IMG/VR virus record: IMGVR_UViG_3300020182_000008
Coordinates: 1-64,000 of that record
Direction: 5' to 3' (one strand)
Source: a virus
DNA length: 64,000 nucleotides
In this document: piece by piece, positions 23,197-31,791 of the stretch
Layout of the letters: every line of letters begins with the position of its first letter
How positions within the stretch are numbered: position 1 is the first letter of the stretch
Position numbers and translations under genes: made by a program
The notes under the pieces: model-generated
Told to the model about the DNA's origin: nothing
Seen by the model: only the letters and a program-made list of their open reading frames with translations
The model's database searches: none

Positions 23197-23423
23197 TGGA
23201 ACAACAACCACAAATGAACTTGGATTTATCCAAAACAACCGCTATTGATACACCTTCAGGAGGTAAAATCTGGCAACAAGGAATGATATTACGTAAAGTA
23301 TCTAAATTTGTAACAGGTACTACTGAAGATGCTATTGTACCAATCCCAGTATTTTATGATGCTGAAACAGGTAAAATTTTAGAAGATACTTTACCACGTG
23401 AATTAAGAGAAGAGTACGCTTAA
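23196..23423 (+). CDS. Hypothetical protein between clamp loader genes
   Basis: This 75-residue protein (MEQQPQMNLDLSKTTA ... ELREEYA) overlaps both clamp-loader genes by one base. I see no domain. The tight coupling suggests a role in the replication operon. Similar short genes lie at this place in other marine T4-like phages as far as I recall, but without known function. Confidence 0.6.
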   Translation: MEQQPQMNLDLSKTTAIDTPSGGKIWQQGMILRKVSKFVTGTTEDAIVPIPVFYDAETGKILEDTLPRELREEYA

Positions 23424-23830
23424 TGAACATATTTGACTGGCTCAATGAAATCTCATATGATAAACGAGATTGGAATGAATTTACCCCTGAACAACAGGCA
23501 TCGTTCGATCCGTATATGATACATCGTTTTATTTCTATGAAACAAGATTATATTGAGATAGTCAATGAAGTCCAGTATGTCCCTATTCCAACACCTCTTT
23601 TATATGATTTATGGTGTCAAGCTTTACCTAAAAAGAAAACATTTTTTAGATATATAAAGGCTAAAAGACCCTTGCCTAATGATAAACTTCTTATTATATT
23701 AGCTAATCATTGGAAAGTAAGCAAACGTGAAATAAAAGATAATTATAGTTTAATAAGTAAAGATTATATTAAACAATTACTTTTTGAAATAGGTATAGAC
23801 AAAAATAAACATAAAATTTATTTAAAATGA
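23423..23830 (+). CDS. Clamp loader small subunit, gp62-like
   Basis: This 135-residue protein starts MNIFDWLNEISYDKRDWNEF and continues with FDPYMIHRFISMKQDYIEIVN, which is the pattern of gp62 in marine T4-like phages, though shorter than T4 gp62 (187). The C-terminal half (PLPNDKLLIILANHWKVSKRE) is helical. Position right after the gp44-like gene supports the call. gp62 is the single-copy subunit of the clamp loader. Confidence 0.7.
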   Translation: MNIFDWLNEISYDKRDWNEFTPEQQASFDPYMIHRFISMKQDYIEIVNEVQYVPIPTPLLYDLWCQALPKKKTFFRYIKAKRPLPNDKLLIILANHWKVSKREIKDNYSLISKDYIKQLLFEIGIDKNKHKIYLK

Positions 23831-24054
23831 AAGTAGAATTATTCAAAATGTTAAAAACTGAAGCCGAAGCAGAAAAATCTAAGGCTATATTAACCCTTAA
23901 TTTATTAAGTGAACACCCCGCAGGTATTGGAGACCATAGTACTAAAGATTTTTATGAAAATGCTTCTGAAGCATTAACAATGTTAGTTGATGCTGATGAT
24001 AAATTAGAAGCTTTAGATAGATATTTTAAACCCCATGAAAATTTACTAGGATAA
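23827..24054 (+). CDS. Hypothetical protein
   Basis: This 75-residue, helical, acidic protein (MKVELFKMLKTEAEAEK ... DRYFKPHENLLG) overlaps the gp62-like gene by 4 bases and the next oxygenase by 1 base. No recognisable motif. Confidence 0.55.
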   Translation: MKVELFKMLKTEAEAEKSKAILTLNLLSEHPAGIGDHSTKDFYENASEALTMLVDADDKLEALDRYFKPHENLLG

Positions 24055-24647
24055 TGGAATATTTTATTAAAGATTTTATAGGAACTTTTGATGGGTTTAT
24101 TCCACCTTCATATTGTAAAGATCTTATTAATTTTTTTAATAAACATTCTAATTACCAAACTACAAGAAAATCTCAAGAACCCTCAGTTCCTTTTTTTGAA
24201 AAACAAGATGCTTTTTTAGATCCTAAATCTTTATCTTTAGAACTAAAATCTAAATTAGATAATTTTGAAAAATATTTTAAACAAACTTTATATAAAAAAG
24301 TATTACCTTTATATATAGAAAAATATGGTATTTTAGAAAATGATTTACCTATATTAACTTTAGAAAATTTTATAATTCAAAAAACCCTCCCTGGAGAAGG
24401 ATACCATATATGGCATTATGAACATTCACCTGATGAAGTTCATTTAAAAAGATTAGGAGTTTGGACTTTATATTTAAATGATGTAAAAGAAGGAGGAGAA
24501 ACTGAATTTTTATATATTCATAAAAGAATTTCCCCAAAACAAGGAAAAATTTGTATCTTCCCTTCAGCGTATACACATACCCATAGGGGTAACCCTCCTT
24601 TATCTGGAGAAAAATACATAATTACAGGGTGGATAAATTATAAATAA
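24054..24647 (+). CDS. 2OG-Fe(II) oxygenase with HxE metal motif
   Basis: This 197-residue dioxygenase has PGEGYHIWHYEHS, where the iron ligands would be in HYE rather than the usual HxD, then LGVWTLYLNDVKEGGETEFL, KRISPKQGKICIFPSAYTHTHRGNPP with the distal His, and the ending KYIITGWINY. The HxE variant is known in some family members. It follows the clamp loader operon. The substrate is unknown. Confidence 0.78.
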   Translation: MEYFIKDFIGTFDGFIPPSYCKDLINFFNKHSNYQTTRKSQEPSVPFFEKQDAFLDPKSLSLELKSKLDNFEKYFKQTLYKKVLPLYIEKYGILENDLPILTLENFIIQKTLPGEGYHIWHYEHSPDEVHLKRLGVWTLYLNDVKEGGETEFLYIHKRISPKQGKICIFPSAYTHTHRGNPPLSGEKYIITGWINYK

Positions 24648-24947
24648 ATGAGTGATTCAGTAAAAAAATACTTTGAAAGTACATCAACATCTAATGTTAA
24701 AACTATATACCCTGGTGATATAGAAGTCACAATAGATAAACCTAAAAAAGATAATTACGTACAATTAGTAAAGGCTAAATTTGAACAACGTTCACAAACC
24801 GGTATTAAAAAATATAATACTACCTTAGAACGTGAAGATTTAGATTTACAAGACTGGCTAAACCATTTACAAGAAGAGTTAATGGATGCAACGTTATATA
24901 TTGAAAGATTAAAAGCTGAACTTAAAGGTAGGTTGGATACTCAATAG
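24648..24947 (+). CDS. Conserved phage protein, helical C-terminus
   Basis: This 99-residue protein has a disordered start, then VKAKFEQRSQTGIKKYNTTL and LQDWLNHLQEELMDATLYIERL. I remember this pattern from many tailed phages, where it is unassigned. The E-E-L-x-D-A helix recalls MazG-like proteins, but the full fold is too short to claim. It directly follows the oxygenase gene and ends the operon before a promoter box. Confidence 0.6.
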   Translation: MSDSVKKYFESTSTSNVKTIYPGDIEVTIDKPKKDNYVQLVKAKFEQRSQTGIKKYNTTLEREDLDLQDWLNHLQEELMDATLYIERLKAELKGRLDTQ

Positions 24948-24951
24948 TTTC

Positions 24952-24964
24952 TTCGTATATTTAC
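24952..24964 (+). promoter_or_regulatory. Putative phage promoter TTCGTATATTTAC
   Basis: Exact 13-base copy of the box at 19314 and 56684. It lies only 14 bases before the TTG start of the nuclease gene, so the leader would be very short. Confidence 0.55.
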
Positions 24965-24978
24965 ACAAATAAAGATAA

Positions 24979-25917
24979 TTGGAAGTTAATTTTGCCACAG
25001 ATAAGGTTGTATCATTCTCACAGTACTCGATGTATAAATCGTGTCCTCATAAGTGGTACCTTCAATACGTAAAAGGTTACAAAGACGATAAGCCAAATAT
25101 GCATTTCGTTTTTGGAACTGCTATGCATGAGGCAATACAACATTATCTACAAACCATGTTCGATAAATCAGCTAAAGAAGCTGATGATATTAACCTTAAC
25201 CAATTCTTCAAAGGTAAAATGATTGAAGAATATAGCAAATATAAGAAAAAACATGGACATTTTGCTACATCTGAAGAATTACAAGAATTTTATTTAGATG
25301 GTGAGGCTATTTTAGATTGGTTTAAAAAACACAAACGTGGTAGAAGAAATTATTTTTCTAAACGTAAACAGTTATTAAAAGGTATAGAGGTACCTTTAGT
25401 ACTACAACCAATTAAAGAACGACCTAATATTAAGTATATGGGTTACGTGGATTTAATTATCTACGATAAACGTAGTGAACAATACACTATATTTGATATC
25501 AAAACATCTACTAAGGGATGGTCAAAATGGGAAAAAGGAGATACAATAAAACACAACCAACTTTATCTCTACAAACAATTCTACTCAGAATTATTTAAAG
25601 TTCCTTTAGATAAAATAAATGTAGAATTTTACATTGTAAAACGTAAAGTATTATCATTTGATGATGAAAACATAAAATCACCTCATCAAGCTTATCGTGT
25701 ACAGAATTTTAAACCTGTTGACAATAAAAAACGTTTAAAACAAGCAAAAGAAGATTTTACTAGCTTTATTCGTGAATGTTACACCCCAGATGGTAACCCA
25801 GTAGATAAAGATTTTGATAAAAAAGTTGATAAACCTTGTGACTGGTGCGAATTTGGAAAAGATAGAGAATTGTGCGGAGCTGCGCTGGCTCCTGAAGAAA
25901 AATTCTTTAGTTTTTAG
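24979..25917 (+). CDS. PD-(D/E)XK nuclease, RecB/Cas4-like with probable Fe-S cluster
   Basis: This 312-residue protein begins with TTG. It has SFSQYSMYKSCPHKWYLQY, FGTAMHEAIQHYLQ, MGYVDLIIYDK and TIFDIKTSTKGW, the D...DxK active-site pattern of RecB-family exonucleases. Near the end, CDWCEFGKDRELC, with the early CPHKW cysteine, gives the four cysteines used for an iron-sulphur cluster in AddB/Cas4 enzymes. It probably processes DNA ends in phage replication or recombination, or degrades host DNA. Confidence 0.82.
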   Translation: MEVNFATDKVVSFSQYSMYKSCPHKWYLQYVKGYKDDKPNMHFVFGTAMHEAIQHYLQTMFDKSAKEADDINLNQFFKGKMIEEYSKYKKKHGHFATSEELQEFYLDGEAILDWFKKHKRGRRNYFSKRKQLLKGIEVPLVLQPIKERPNIKYMGYVDLIIYDKRSEQYTIFDIKTSTKGWSKWEKGDTIKHNQLYLYKQFYSELFKVPLDKINVEFYIVKRKVLSFDDENIKSPHQAYRVQNFKPVDNKKRLKQAKEDFTSFIRECYTPDGNPVDKDFDKKVDKPCDWCEFGKDRELCGAALAPEEKFFSF

Positions 25918-25921
25918 AATC

Positions 25922-25933
25922 TGTATATTTATA
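25922..25933 (+). promoter_or_regulatory. Putative promoter TGTATATTTATA
   Basis: Variant of the recurrent box, sharing GTATATTTA, 17 bases before the ATG at 25951. It may start the long glycan operon. Confidence 0.5.
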
Positions 25934-25950
25934 TATATAATAAATAGATT

Positions 25951-26142
25951 ATGATAAAAGATAAGTTACAATTAACAAGTGTAAAAGTACATAGGCACTT
26001 GTTTGATGAATTCAAAGTTGAATGTGTTCGTACAAAATTTTCACTACAAAAACTTGCAGACCGAGCCCTTTATTTGTATCTTACAGATAAAGAATTTAGA
26101 AAACAAGTTCACAATCAAACAACACTAAATTTAGACAAATAA
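25951..26142 (+). CDS. Small putative ribbon-helix-helix protein
   Basis: This 63-residue basic protein (LTSVKVHRHLFDEFKVECVRTKFSLQKLADRALYLYL) has the layout of a ribbon-helix-helix DNA-binding fold: a short strand, then two helices separated by a turn. It is first in the operon leading into the glycan locus and could regulate it. The call is by pattern only. Confidence 0.5.
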   Translation: MIKDKLQLTSVKVHRHLFDEFKVECVRTKFSLQKLADRALYLYLTDKEFRKQVHNQTTLNLDK

Positions 26143-26149
26143 TAGTTTT

Positions 26150-27586
26150 ATGAAAGAAGGTTATTTACCTAAGGAGCAAAGGAAAAAAATACTCTTGCTC
26201 TGTGATGATATTAGAATGCACTCTGGTATCGCTACAATGGCAAGAGAGTTTGTATTAGGAACCTGCCACAAATATAACTGGGTTAACTGTGGTGCCGCTA
26301 TAAACCACCCAGAAGTAGGAAAACGAATTGACTTAAGTGCTGATACTGGTAATCGTGCAGGAGTAGAAGATGCATCTGTATTTTTATATCCTCAAAATGG
26401 GTATGGAGATTCTACACTGATTCGTAACATGCTTAAAACAGAAAAACCAGATGCTGTATTTATTTTTACAGATCCTCGTTATTGGGAGTGGTTATTTCAA
26501 ATTGAAAATGAAGTTAGAGCTAAAGTTCCATTAATTTATCTTAATATTTGGGATGACCTACCCGCACCTATGTATAATGAAGCCTATTATGAATCATGTG
26601 ATGCTTTATTAGGTATTTCAAAACAAACCACTAATATTAATAAAATTGTACTAGGGGATAAAGCTAAAGATAAAGTTATAGAATATGTTCCCCATGGTAT
26701 TAATGAAAAACATTTCTTCCCAATTGATGAAAAGCATGAAAGTTGGGATAAATTACAACAAGCTAAAAAACAATTATTTGGAGATAAGGAATATAAACAC
26801 GTGTTTTTCTTTAACTCTAGAAACATCAGAAGAAAAATGCCTTCTGATTTACTAGCTGCTTATAAAATCTTTAAAGAAAGTCTACCTGAAGAAGAAAAAG
26901 ATGATGTATGTTTAGTACTTCATACTCAACCTGTAGATAATAATGGAACTGATTTATTAGCTGTAAAACATCTATTATTAGGTGAGGATGATAGTGTAAG
27001 ATTTTCTACTGCTAAATTAGCCACTGAAGGTATGAATTATCTTTATAATTTAGCTGATGTAACTGTATTACCTTCTTCAAATGAAGGATGGGGGTTATCA
27101 TTAACTGAATCAATGATGGCTGGTACAATGATTATAGCTAATGTTACAGGTGGAATGCAAGACCAAATGCGTTTTGAAGATGAAAATGGTAATTGGATTG
27201 AATTCGATGAAAATTTTTGTTCTAATCATTTTGGCACCTATAAAAAGCATGGTAAATGGGCTATACCAGTATTCCCTTCTAATACAGCAATAGTTGGTTC
27301 CCCTAAAACTCCTTATATATTCGATGATAGATTAGATTTTAGAGATTTAGCTAAAGCATTAGAGAAATCTTATAGAATGACTAAAGAAGAAAAAATAGAA
27401 GCCGGTAGAGCAGCTCGTGAATGGGTTACTTCAGACGAATCAATGCAATCAGCAAGACGTATGAATGAAAATATCATCAAATATGTTGATAAAACCCTCG
27501 ATAATTTTAAACCACGTAAAAATTTCTTCTTTACTAAAGTAGAAAATCCGCCTGTTAAAAAATTACGACATAAATTAGTATATTAG
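26150..27586 (+). CDS. Glycosyltransferase, GT4-like (GT-B fold)
   Basis: This 478-residue protein has the GT-B layout: an N half with KKILLLCDDIRMHSGIATMA, a middle with VIEYVPHGINEKHFFP, and a C half with LPSSNEGWGLSLTESMMAGTMIIANVTGG, the E-x7-E sugar-nucleotide region of GT4 enzymes. It transfers a sugar from an NDP-sugar to an unknown acceptor. The next gene is a second transferase of the same class, 2 bases on, so the pair probably acts in sequence. Confidence 0.8.
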   Translation: MKEGYLPKEQRKKILLLCDDIRMHSGIATMAREFVLGTCHKYNWVNCGAAINHPEVGKRIDLSADTGNRAGVEDASVFLYPQNGYGDSTLIRNMLKTEKPDAVFIFTDPRYWEWLFQIENEVRAKVPLIYLNIWDDLPAPMYNEAYYESCDALLGISKQTTNINKIVLGDKAKDKVIEYVPHGINEKHFFPIDEKHESWDKLQQAKKQLFGDKEYKHVFFFNSRNIRRKMPSDLLAAYKIFKESLPEEEKDDVCLVLHTQPVDNNGTDLLAVKHLLLGEDDSVRFSTAKLATEGMNYLYNLADVTVLPSSNEGWGLSLTESMMAGTMIIANVTGGMQDQMRFEDENGNWIEFDENFCSNHFGTYKKHGKWAIPVFPSNTAIVGSPKTPYIFDDRLDFRDLAKALEKSYRMTKEEKIEAGRAAREWVTSDESMQSARRMNENIIKYVDKTLDNFKPRKNFFFTKVENPPVKKLRHKLVY

Positions 27587-27588
27587 TT

Positions 27589-28881
27589 ATGAGCAAACCT
27601 TTTGTAGTAGTTAGCTGCCCAATAGATACATTTTCAGGATATGGATCTCGTTCAAGAGATGTAGTTAAAGCATTAATGCGATCTGAAAAATATGATGTAA
27701 AAATCTTATCACAAAAATGGGGTAATACACCTTATGGAGCATTAGACGAAAATAAACCTGAAGAAAAACAAATGTTGGATGCTATAATTCCAACACCCTT
27801 ACAACGTCAACCTGATGTTTGGATACAAATATCCATCCCAGATGAATTCCAAAAAATTGGTAAATTTAGTATTGGTATAACAGCTGGTATAGAAACTGAC
27901 TTATGTGATGTTAGATTTATTCAAGGGTGTAACAATATGGACTTAATATTAGGTTCTTCAAACCATAGTTTATTAGCACTTAAACAAAGCCAATACGAAC
28001 AAAAAAATAAAGCTGGACAAGTAGTAGGTATGGTTAAATTAGAAACCCCTACTGATGTTTTATTTGAAGGTTTAGATTTAGAAAAGTATTACCACATTGA
28101 ACCTAAAGATTTGCCCAAAACTGAATTAGTAGAATCATTAGATACTATTGACGAGCAATTTTGTTTCTTATATGTAGGTCATTGGTTAAGAGGAGCAATA
28201 GGAGAAGATAGAAAAAATACCGGTTTAATGCTTAAAACCTTTCTTGAAACATTTAAAGGAGCCAAGAAAAAACCAGCATTAATAATGAAAACAATGACTG
28301 GTCCTGCTTCAATAATGGATAGAGATGAAGTGTTACGTAAAATAAATGAAGTAAGAAAAGGTGTAGGAGGAAATTTACCTAATGTTTATTTAATTCATGG
28401 TGAAATAGATGATGCTGATGTAAACCACTTATATAACCACCCTAAAGTTAAAGCAATGATTAATTTAACTAAAGGTGAAGGTTTTGGTCGTCCCTTACTT
28501 GAATTTACTCAAAGTAAAAAACCAATTATTGCTTCAAATTGGAGTGGCCACTTAGATTTTTTACATAAGGACTTTGCCAGTTTAGTACCAGGAGAAGTAA
28601 AACAAGTACATGAATCAGTAGTTCAAGATAGATTAATATTAAAAGAATCAAAATGGTTTCAATTTGATATAAGTTTTGCTCAATTGTTAATAAAAGATTA
28701 TTTTAACAGTTATAAAGGGTATCAAGTTAAAGGAAAACGTTTAGGGCATTATTGTAAAACAAATTTTTCATTTGAAAAAATGCAGGAGAAGTTAGAAGAA
28801 ATTATGGATAAAAATGCTCCTAAAAAAGTAGAAATAAAATTACCTAGTATAAAGAAAATTTCATTACCAAAAAAAAGTTAA
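27589..28881 (+). CDS. Glycosyltransferase, GT4-like
   Basis: This 430-residue protein starts VVSCPIDTFSGYGSRSRDVVKAL, with the glycine-rich region of GT4 transferases, and has NLTKGEGFGRPLLEFTQSKKPIIAS with the C-terminal donor-binding motif. A Lys-rich tail (PSIKKISLPKKS) ends it. It pairs with the transferase at 26150. The acceptor and sugar are unknown. Confidence 0.75.
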   Translation: MSKPFVVVSCPIDTFSGYGSRSRDVVKALMRSEKYDVKILSQKWGNTPYGALDENKPEEKQMLDAIIPTPLQRQPDVWIQISIPDEFQKIGKFSIGITAGIETDLCDVRFIQGCNNMDLILGSSNHSLLALKQSQYEQKNKAGQVVGMVKLETPTDVLFEGLDLEKYYHIEPKDLPKTELVESLDTIDEQFCFLYVGHWLRGAIGEDRKNTGLMLKTFLETFKGAKKKPALIMKTMTGPASIMDRDEVLRKINEVRKGVGGNLPNVYLIHGEIDDADVNHLYNHPKVKAMINLTKGEGFGRPLLEFTQSKKPIIASNWSGHLDFLHKDFASLVPGEVKQVHESVVQDRLILKESKWFQFDISFAQLLIKDYFNSYKGYQVKGKRLGHYCKTNFSFEKMQEKLEEIMDKNAPKKVEIKLPSIKKISLPKKS

Positions 28882-29478
28882 ATGAAAATTTTAGATATAT
28901 TCCCTACTAAAATATTAGGAAAGATCCTAAATAACCTTTCAGAAAGGGAATTAAATTCTTATAAAGATTTTATAATTAATGATTGTTCCGTTAATAAGGA
29001 ATCTAGTACTAGATTAAAACATACTCAAAATCAACAAATATTAAATTTACCTATATTTGTTAATTTAAAAAATAATATATTAAAATATTCTAAAGCTTAT
29101 TTAGATAATTTAGAATTAATATATGAAGACTTACAGTTTGCCTGTTCTTGGGGTAATATAGTTTATAAAAATGGATATTCAGGGGCACACCATCACAATA
29201 ATAGCTATTTAAGTGGGGTTTTTTATTTTGATTATAGTTCACCTATTAGTTTTTTTAAATCTCCTAATATTCACCAAGGTTTTAAATTAGATTCAAAAAA
29301 AGAGAATGATAGTAATGAATCTTTTATTATAGACCCTAAACCTAATTTATTACTAATATTCCCATCAACTCTAAATCACTGTATTTTACCTAGTTCGAAT
29401 GATATGAGAATTTCTATAGCTTTTAATATAATTCCTAAAGGAAAATTTGGTTTTCCAACAGCGGGTCTTAACTTATAA
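28882..29478 (+). CDS. 2OG-Fe(II) oxygenase, TIGR02466-like (paralogue of 3029 and 29944)
   Basis: This 198-residue protein has ACSWGNIVYKNGYSGAHHHN with NSYLSGVFYF, LIFPSTLNHCIL and RISIAFNIIPKGKFG. These align well with the genes at 3029 and 29944. It starts directly at the preceding stop. Together with the gene at 29944 it brackets a zinc-ribbon protein, as if one copy duplicated locally. Confidence 0.78.
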   Translation: MKILDIFPTKILGKILNNLSERELNSYKDFIINDCSVNKESSTRLKHTQNQQILNLPIFVNLKNNILKYSKAYLDNLELIYEDLQFACSWGNIVYKNGYSGAHHHNNSYLSGVFYFDYSSPISFFKSPNIHQGFKLDSKKENDSNESFIIDPKPNLLLIFPSTLNHCILPSSNDMRISIAFNIIPKGKFGFPTAGLNL

Positions 29479-29481
29479 ATT

Positions 29482-29940
29482 ATGACAAAAGATAATCTTG
29501 AAAACTGTCCTAAATGTGGTGGAGATGCATGCTATACCACTAAACTGAACACTTCAGCTAAAAACTATTTTTGTTTTGGTTGTGGCTTTACTACTAATGA
29601 TTTAATGCGTATTGGTGAATTTGGTTTTGAACAATATGAAGAAACCCTACCCGAACTTTATAAAGATATTAAAGTTGATGATGGTACAACACGTATCTGG
29701 TATCCTATTGTAGTAAATATAGAAGACAAAGGTACTGTATTTGCTAAAGGTACTAACTATCAAAATTGGATGTGGGCTGGAATTAAAGTAAAAGAAGTAT
29801 CAAAAGAAGAACAAGAAAAGTTTAAAATACCGGGTTCTGATAAAGTTTACAAATATAAAACTGATATGTCTACTTTAAAAGAATGGGGACAACGTGACTT
29901 TATGGAGGCACTTGATTATATTGGATTTTTTCAAAATTAA
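29482..29940 (+). CDS. Zinc-ribbon phage protein
   Basis: This 152-residue protein starts with a zinc ribbon, CPKCGGDACYTT ... YFCFGCGFTTND (CX2C...CX2C), followed by an alpha/beta domain with TRIWYPIVVNIEDKGTVFAKG. I recall similar proteins in marine T4-like phages, always unassigned. A role in transcription or DNA binding is possible. It is flanked on both sides by TIGR02466-like oxygenases. Confidence 0.6.
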   Translation: MTKDNLENCPKCGGDACYTTKLNTSAKNYFCFGCGFTTNDLMRIGEFGFEQYEETLPELYKDIKVDDGTTRIWYPIVVNIEDKGTVFAKGTNYQNWMWAGIKVKEVSKEEQEKFKIPGSDKVYKYKTDMSTLKEWGQRDFMEALDYIGFFQN

Positions 29941-29943
29941 AAT

Positions 29944-30546
29944 ATGTTTATAGATTTATTTCCAACTGTGCTTTATCAAGAAAATTTAATAGATATTTCT
30001 GACGAAGAATTGCAACAATATATTAAACAAGTTTACGATGAAGAATCTATAGAAGAACCTAATAATAAGGGAACTACTACTATAAATCAAAAATTATTAG
30101 ATCTTCCCTTATTTTTTAAGTTAAAAAAACACGTTTTATATTATTCTCACAACTATTTTACAGAATTAGGATACTCAGATTTTGACATTCAAATAAGTTG
30201 TTCATGGGCTAATATAGTAAACACAAATCATAGTATCCAAAAACATTATCATACTAACAGTTTTTTAAGTGGTTGTTTTTACCCTACTAGTAATCCCTCT
30301 CCTATAATGTTTACTAATCCTATAGATGATAAGTGGATTTTTGAAGATATTAAAAATAGTTTTCCTAATAAACATCGTACTTGGGGTAGTTTTAAATATG
30401 TTCCTAAAGTAAAAGATATATTATTATTTCCTTCTTGGTTACTACATGAGGTTATTGAATCCAAACAAGATGGAAGGATAACAATTGCCTTTAATATAAT
30501 ACCTAAAGGTGAAATTGGGACGCTAGCAAATAAAATAAATTTTTAA
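29944..30546 (+). CDS. 2OG-Fe(II) oxygenase, TIGR02466-like (paralogue of 28882)
   Basis: This 200-residue protein has SCSWANIVNTNHS, KHYHTNSFLSGCFY, LLFPSWLLHEVI and RITIAFNIIPKGEIG. It shares length, start (MFIDLFPTVLYQENL against MKILDIFPTKILGKI) and ending with the gene at 28882. Duplication then divergence is likely. The substrate is unknown. Confidence 0.78.
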   Translation: MFIDLFPTVLYQENLIDISDEELQQYIKQVYDEESIEEPNNKGTTTINQKLLDLPLFFKLKKHVLYYSHNYFTELGYSDFDIQISCSWANIVNTNHSIQKHYHTNSFLSGCFYPTSNPSPIMFTNPIDDKWIFEDIKNSFPNKHRTWGSFKYVPKVKDILLFPSWLLHEVIESKQDGRITIAFNIIPKGEIGTLANKINF

Positions 30547-30548
30547 TT

Positions 30549-31184
30549 ATGGGAATAAGTTTTGCAATTACAGCTTATAATGAGCACGAAGAATTAAAAC
30601 AATTACTAAATCAATTAGTACAAATTGTTAAATCTAGTGATGAGATTGTTATACAATTAGATAATAAAGCAACCGAAGAAGTAATTAAAATAACTGATGA
30701 ATTTTATGAAAAACATTCAGACAGGGTTATTATTAAAAAAACATTTTTTGGTTTAGATAACCACTTTGCTAATTTTAAAAATAATTTAAAAGAGCATTGT
30801 TCCAAAGATTGGATATTTCAAATTGATGCCGATGAAACATTAAGTGAAACTTTTTGTACTATAATACACCAGGTATTAGAAGCTAATGAAGAAATAGATT
30901 TAATAGCTGTACCTCGAGTTAATATAGTTAAAGGATTAACTGAAAATGATATTACACAATGGCATTGGAGGGTAAATAATCAGGGTTGGGTTAATTGGCC
31001 CGATGCTCAACACAGAATTTTTAGAAATAAACCTGAAGTAGGGTGGGTAAATAAAGTACATGAAAAAATAGTAGGGTGGAAAACATATGCTGAATTACCA
31101 TCTGAAGATGATTCATATGCTTTATATCATATAAAAGATATAGATAGACAAAGAACACAAAACGAATTTTATGCCCAAATTTAA
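30549..31184 (+). CDS. Glycosyltransferase family 2
   Basis: This 211-residue protein begins ISFAITAYNEHEELKQLL, has IFQIDADETL with the metal-binding DxD, and WPDAQHRIFRN plus VHEKIVGW, a pattern of GT2 enzymes like WaaE. It transfers a sugar with inversion. It is short for the family but complete in the catalytic domain. The next gene overlaps it by 14 bases. Confidence 0.78.
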   Translation: MGISFAITAYNEHEELKQLLNQLVQIVKSSDEIVIQLDNKATEEVIKITDEFYEKHSDRVIIKKTFFGLDNHFANFKNNLKEHCSKDWIFQIDADETLSETFCTIIHQVLEANEEIDLIAVPRVNIVKGLTENDITQWHWRVNNQGWVNWPDAQHRIFRNKPEVGWVNKVHEKIVGWKTYAELPSEDDSYALYHIKDIDRQRTQNEFYAQI

Positions 31185-31788
31185 ACCATATTTAAACCAA
31201 AAATTAACTATAACCCCCGAAGGAGAAATTTTTGATGAAGAAGGTTATGGAGTTATGATGGGTTTTGAAAAACCTTTAATGAAAAAAACTGCTGAGGTTA
31301 TTTGTGCTAATAATGGAGACATTTTAAATGTAGGATATGGAATGGGTTTAATAGATAATTATATTCAAAGTTATAATTCTAACTCCCATTGGATAATAGA
31401 AGCTCATCCCCAAATAAAAGAAAAAATGTGTAAGGAAGGATGGTTAAAAAAACCAAATGTAAAATGTATTTTTACAAAATGGCAAAATGTGTTACCTTAT
31501 TTACCTAAATTTGATGGAATTTATATTGATACTTATGGAGAAAGTATGTTAGATTTTATTAAAAATGCACATAAATTATTAAAACCTAATGGTATATTTT
31601 CTTTTTTTTACAACCCATTTTCACCTGAAGAATTAATTAATTCCACTTTTGGGGCACTTGAACAACATTTTAATAAAAGATCTATTCAAGTTGAATTTGA
31701 TGAAGTTCCTAATTCTCAAGGTACTGAGCCATATTGGCTACCTGAGGTAAAGATTTTTAAATTATATTATTGGATATTAAAAACATAA
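31171..31788 (+). CDS. RMT2/guanidinoacetate-type SAM methyltransferase
   Basis: This 205-residue protein has VMMGFEKPLMKKTAEVI, GDILNVGYGMGLIDNYIQ, WIIEAHPQIKEKM, the block KWQNVLPYLPKFDGIYIDTYGE, and LKPNGIFSFF. This is the signature of the guanidinoacetate N-methyltransferase/RMT2 (arginine delta-methyltransferase) group, best known in eukaryotes and found in scattered bacteria. It should methylate a guanidino or similar nitrogen. In this glycan locus it may methylate an amidino or amino sugar, which is inference only. Confidence 0.75.
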   Translation: MPKFKPYLNQKLTITPEGEIFDEEGYGVMMGFEKPLMKKTAEVICANNGDILNVGYGMGLIDNYIQSYNSNSHWIIEAHPQIKEKMCKEGWLKKPNVKCIFTKWQNVLPYLPKFDGIYIDTYGESMLDFIKNAHKLLKPNGIFSFFYNPFSPEELINSTFGALEQHFNKRSIQVEFDEVPNSQGTEPYWLPEVKIFKLYYWILKT

Positions 31789-31791
31789 AAC

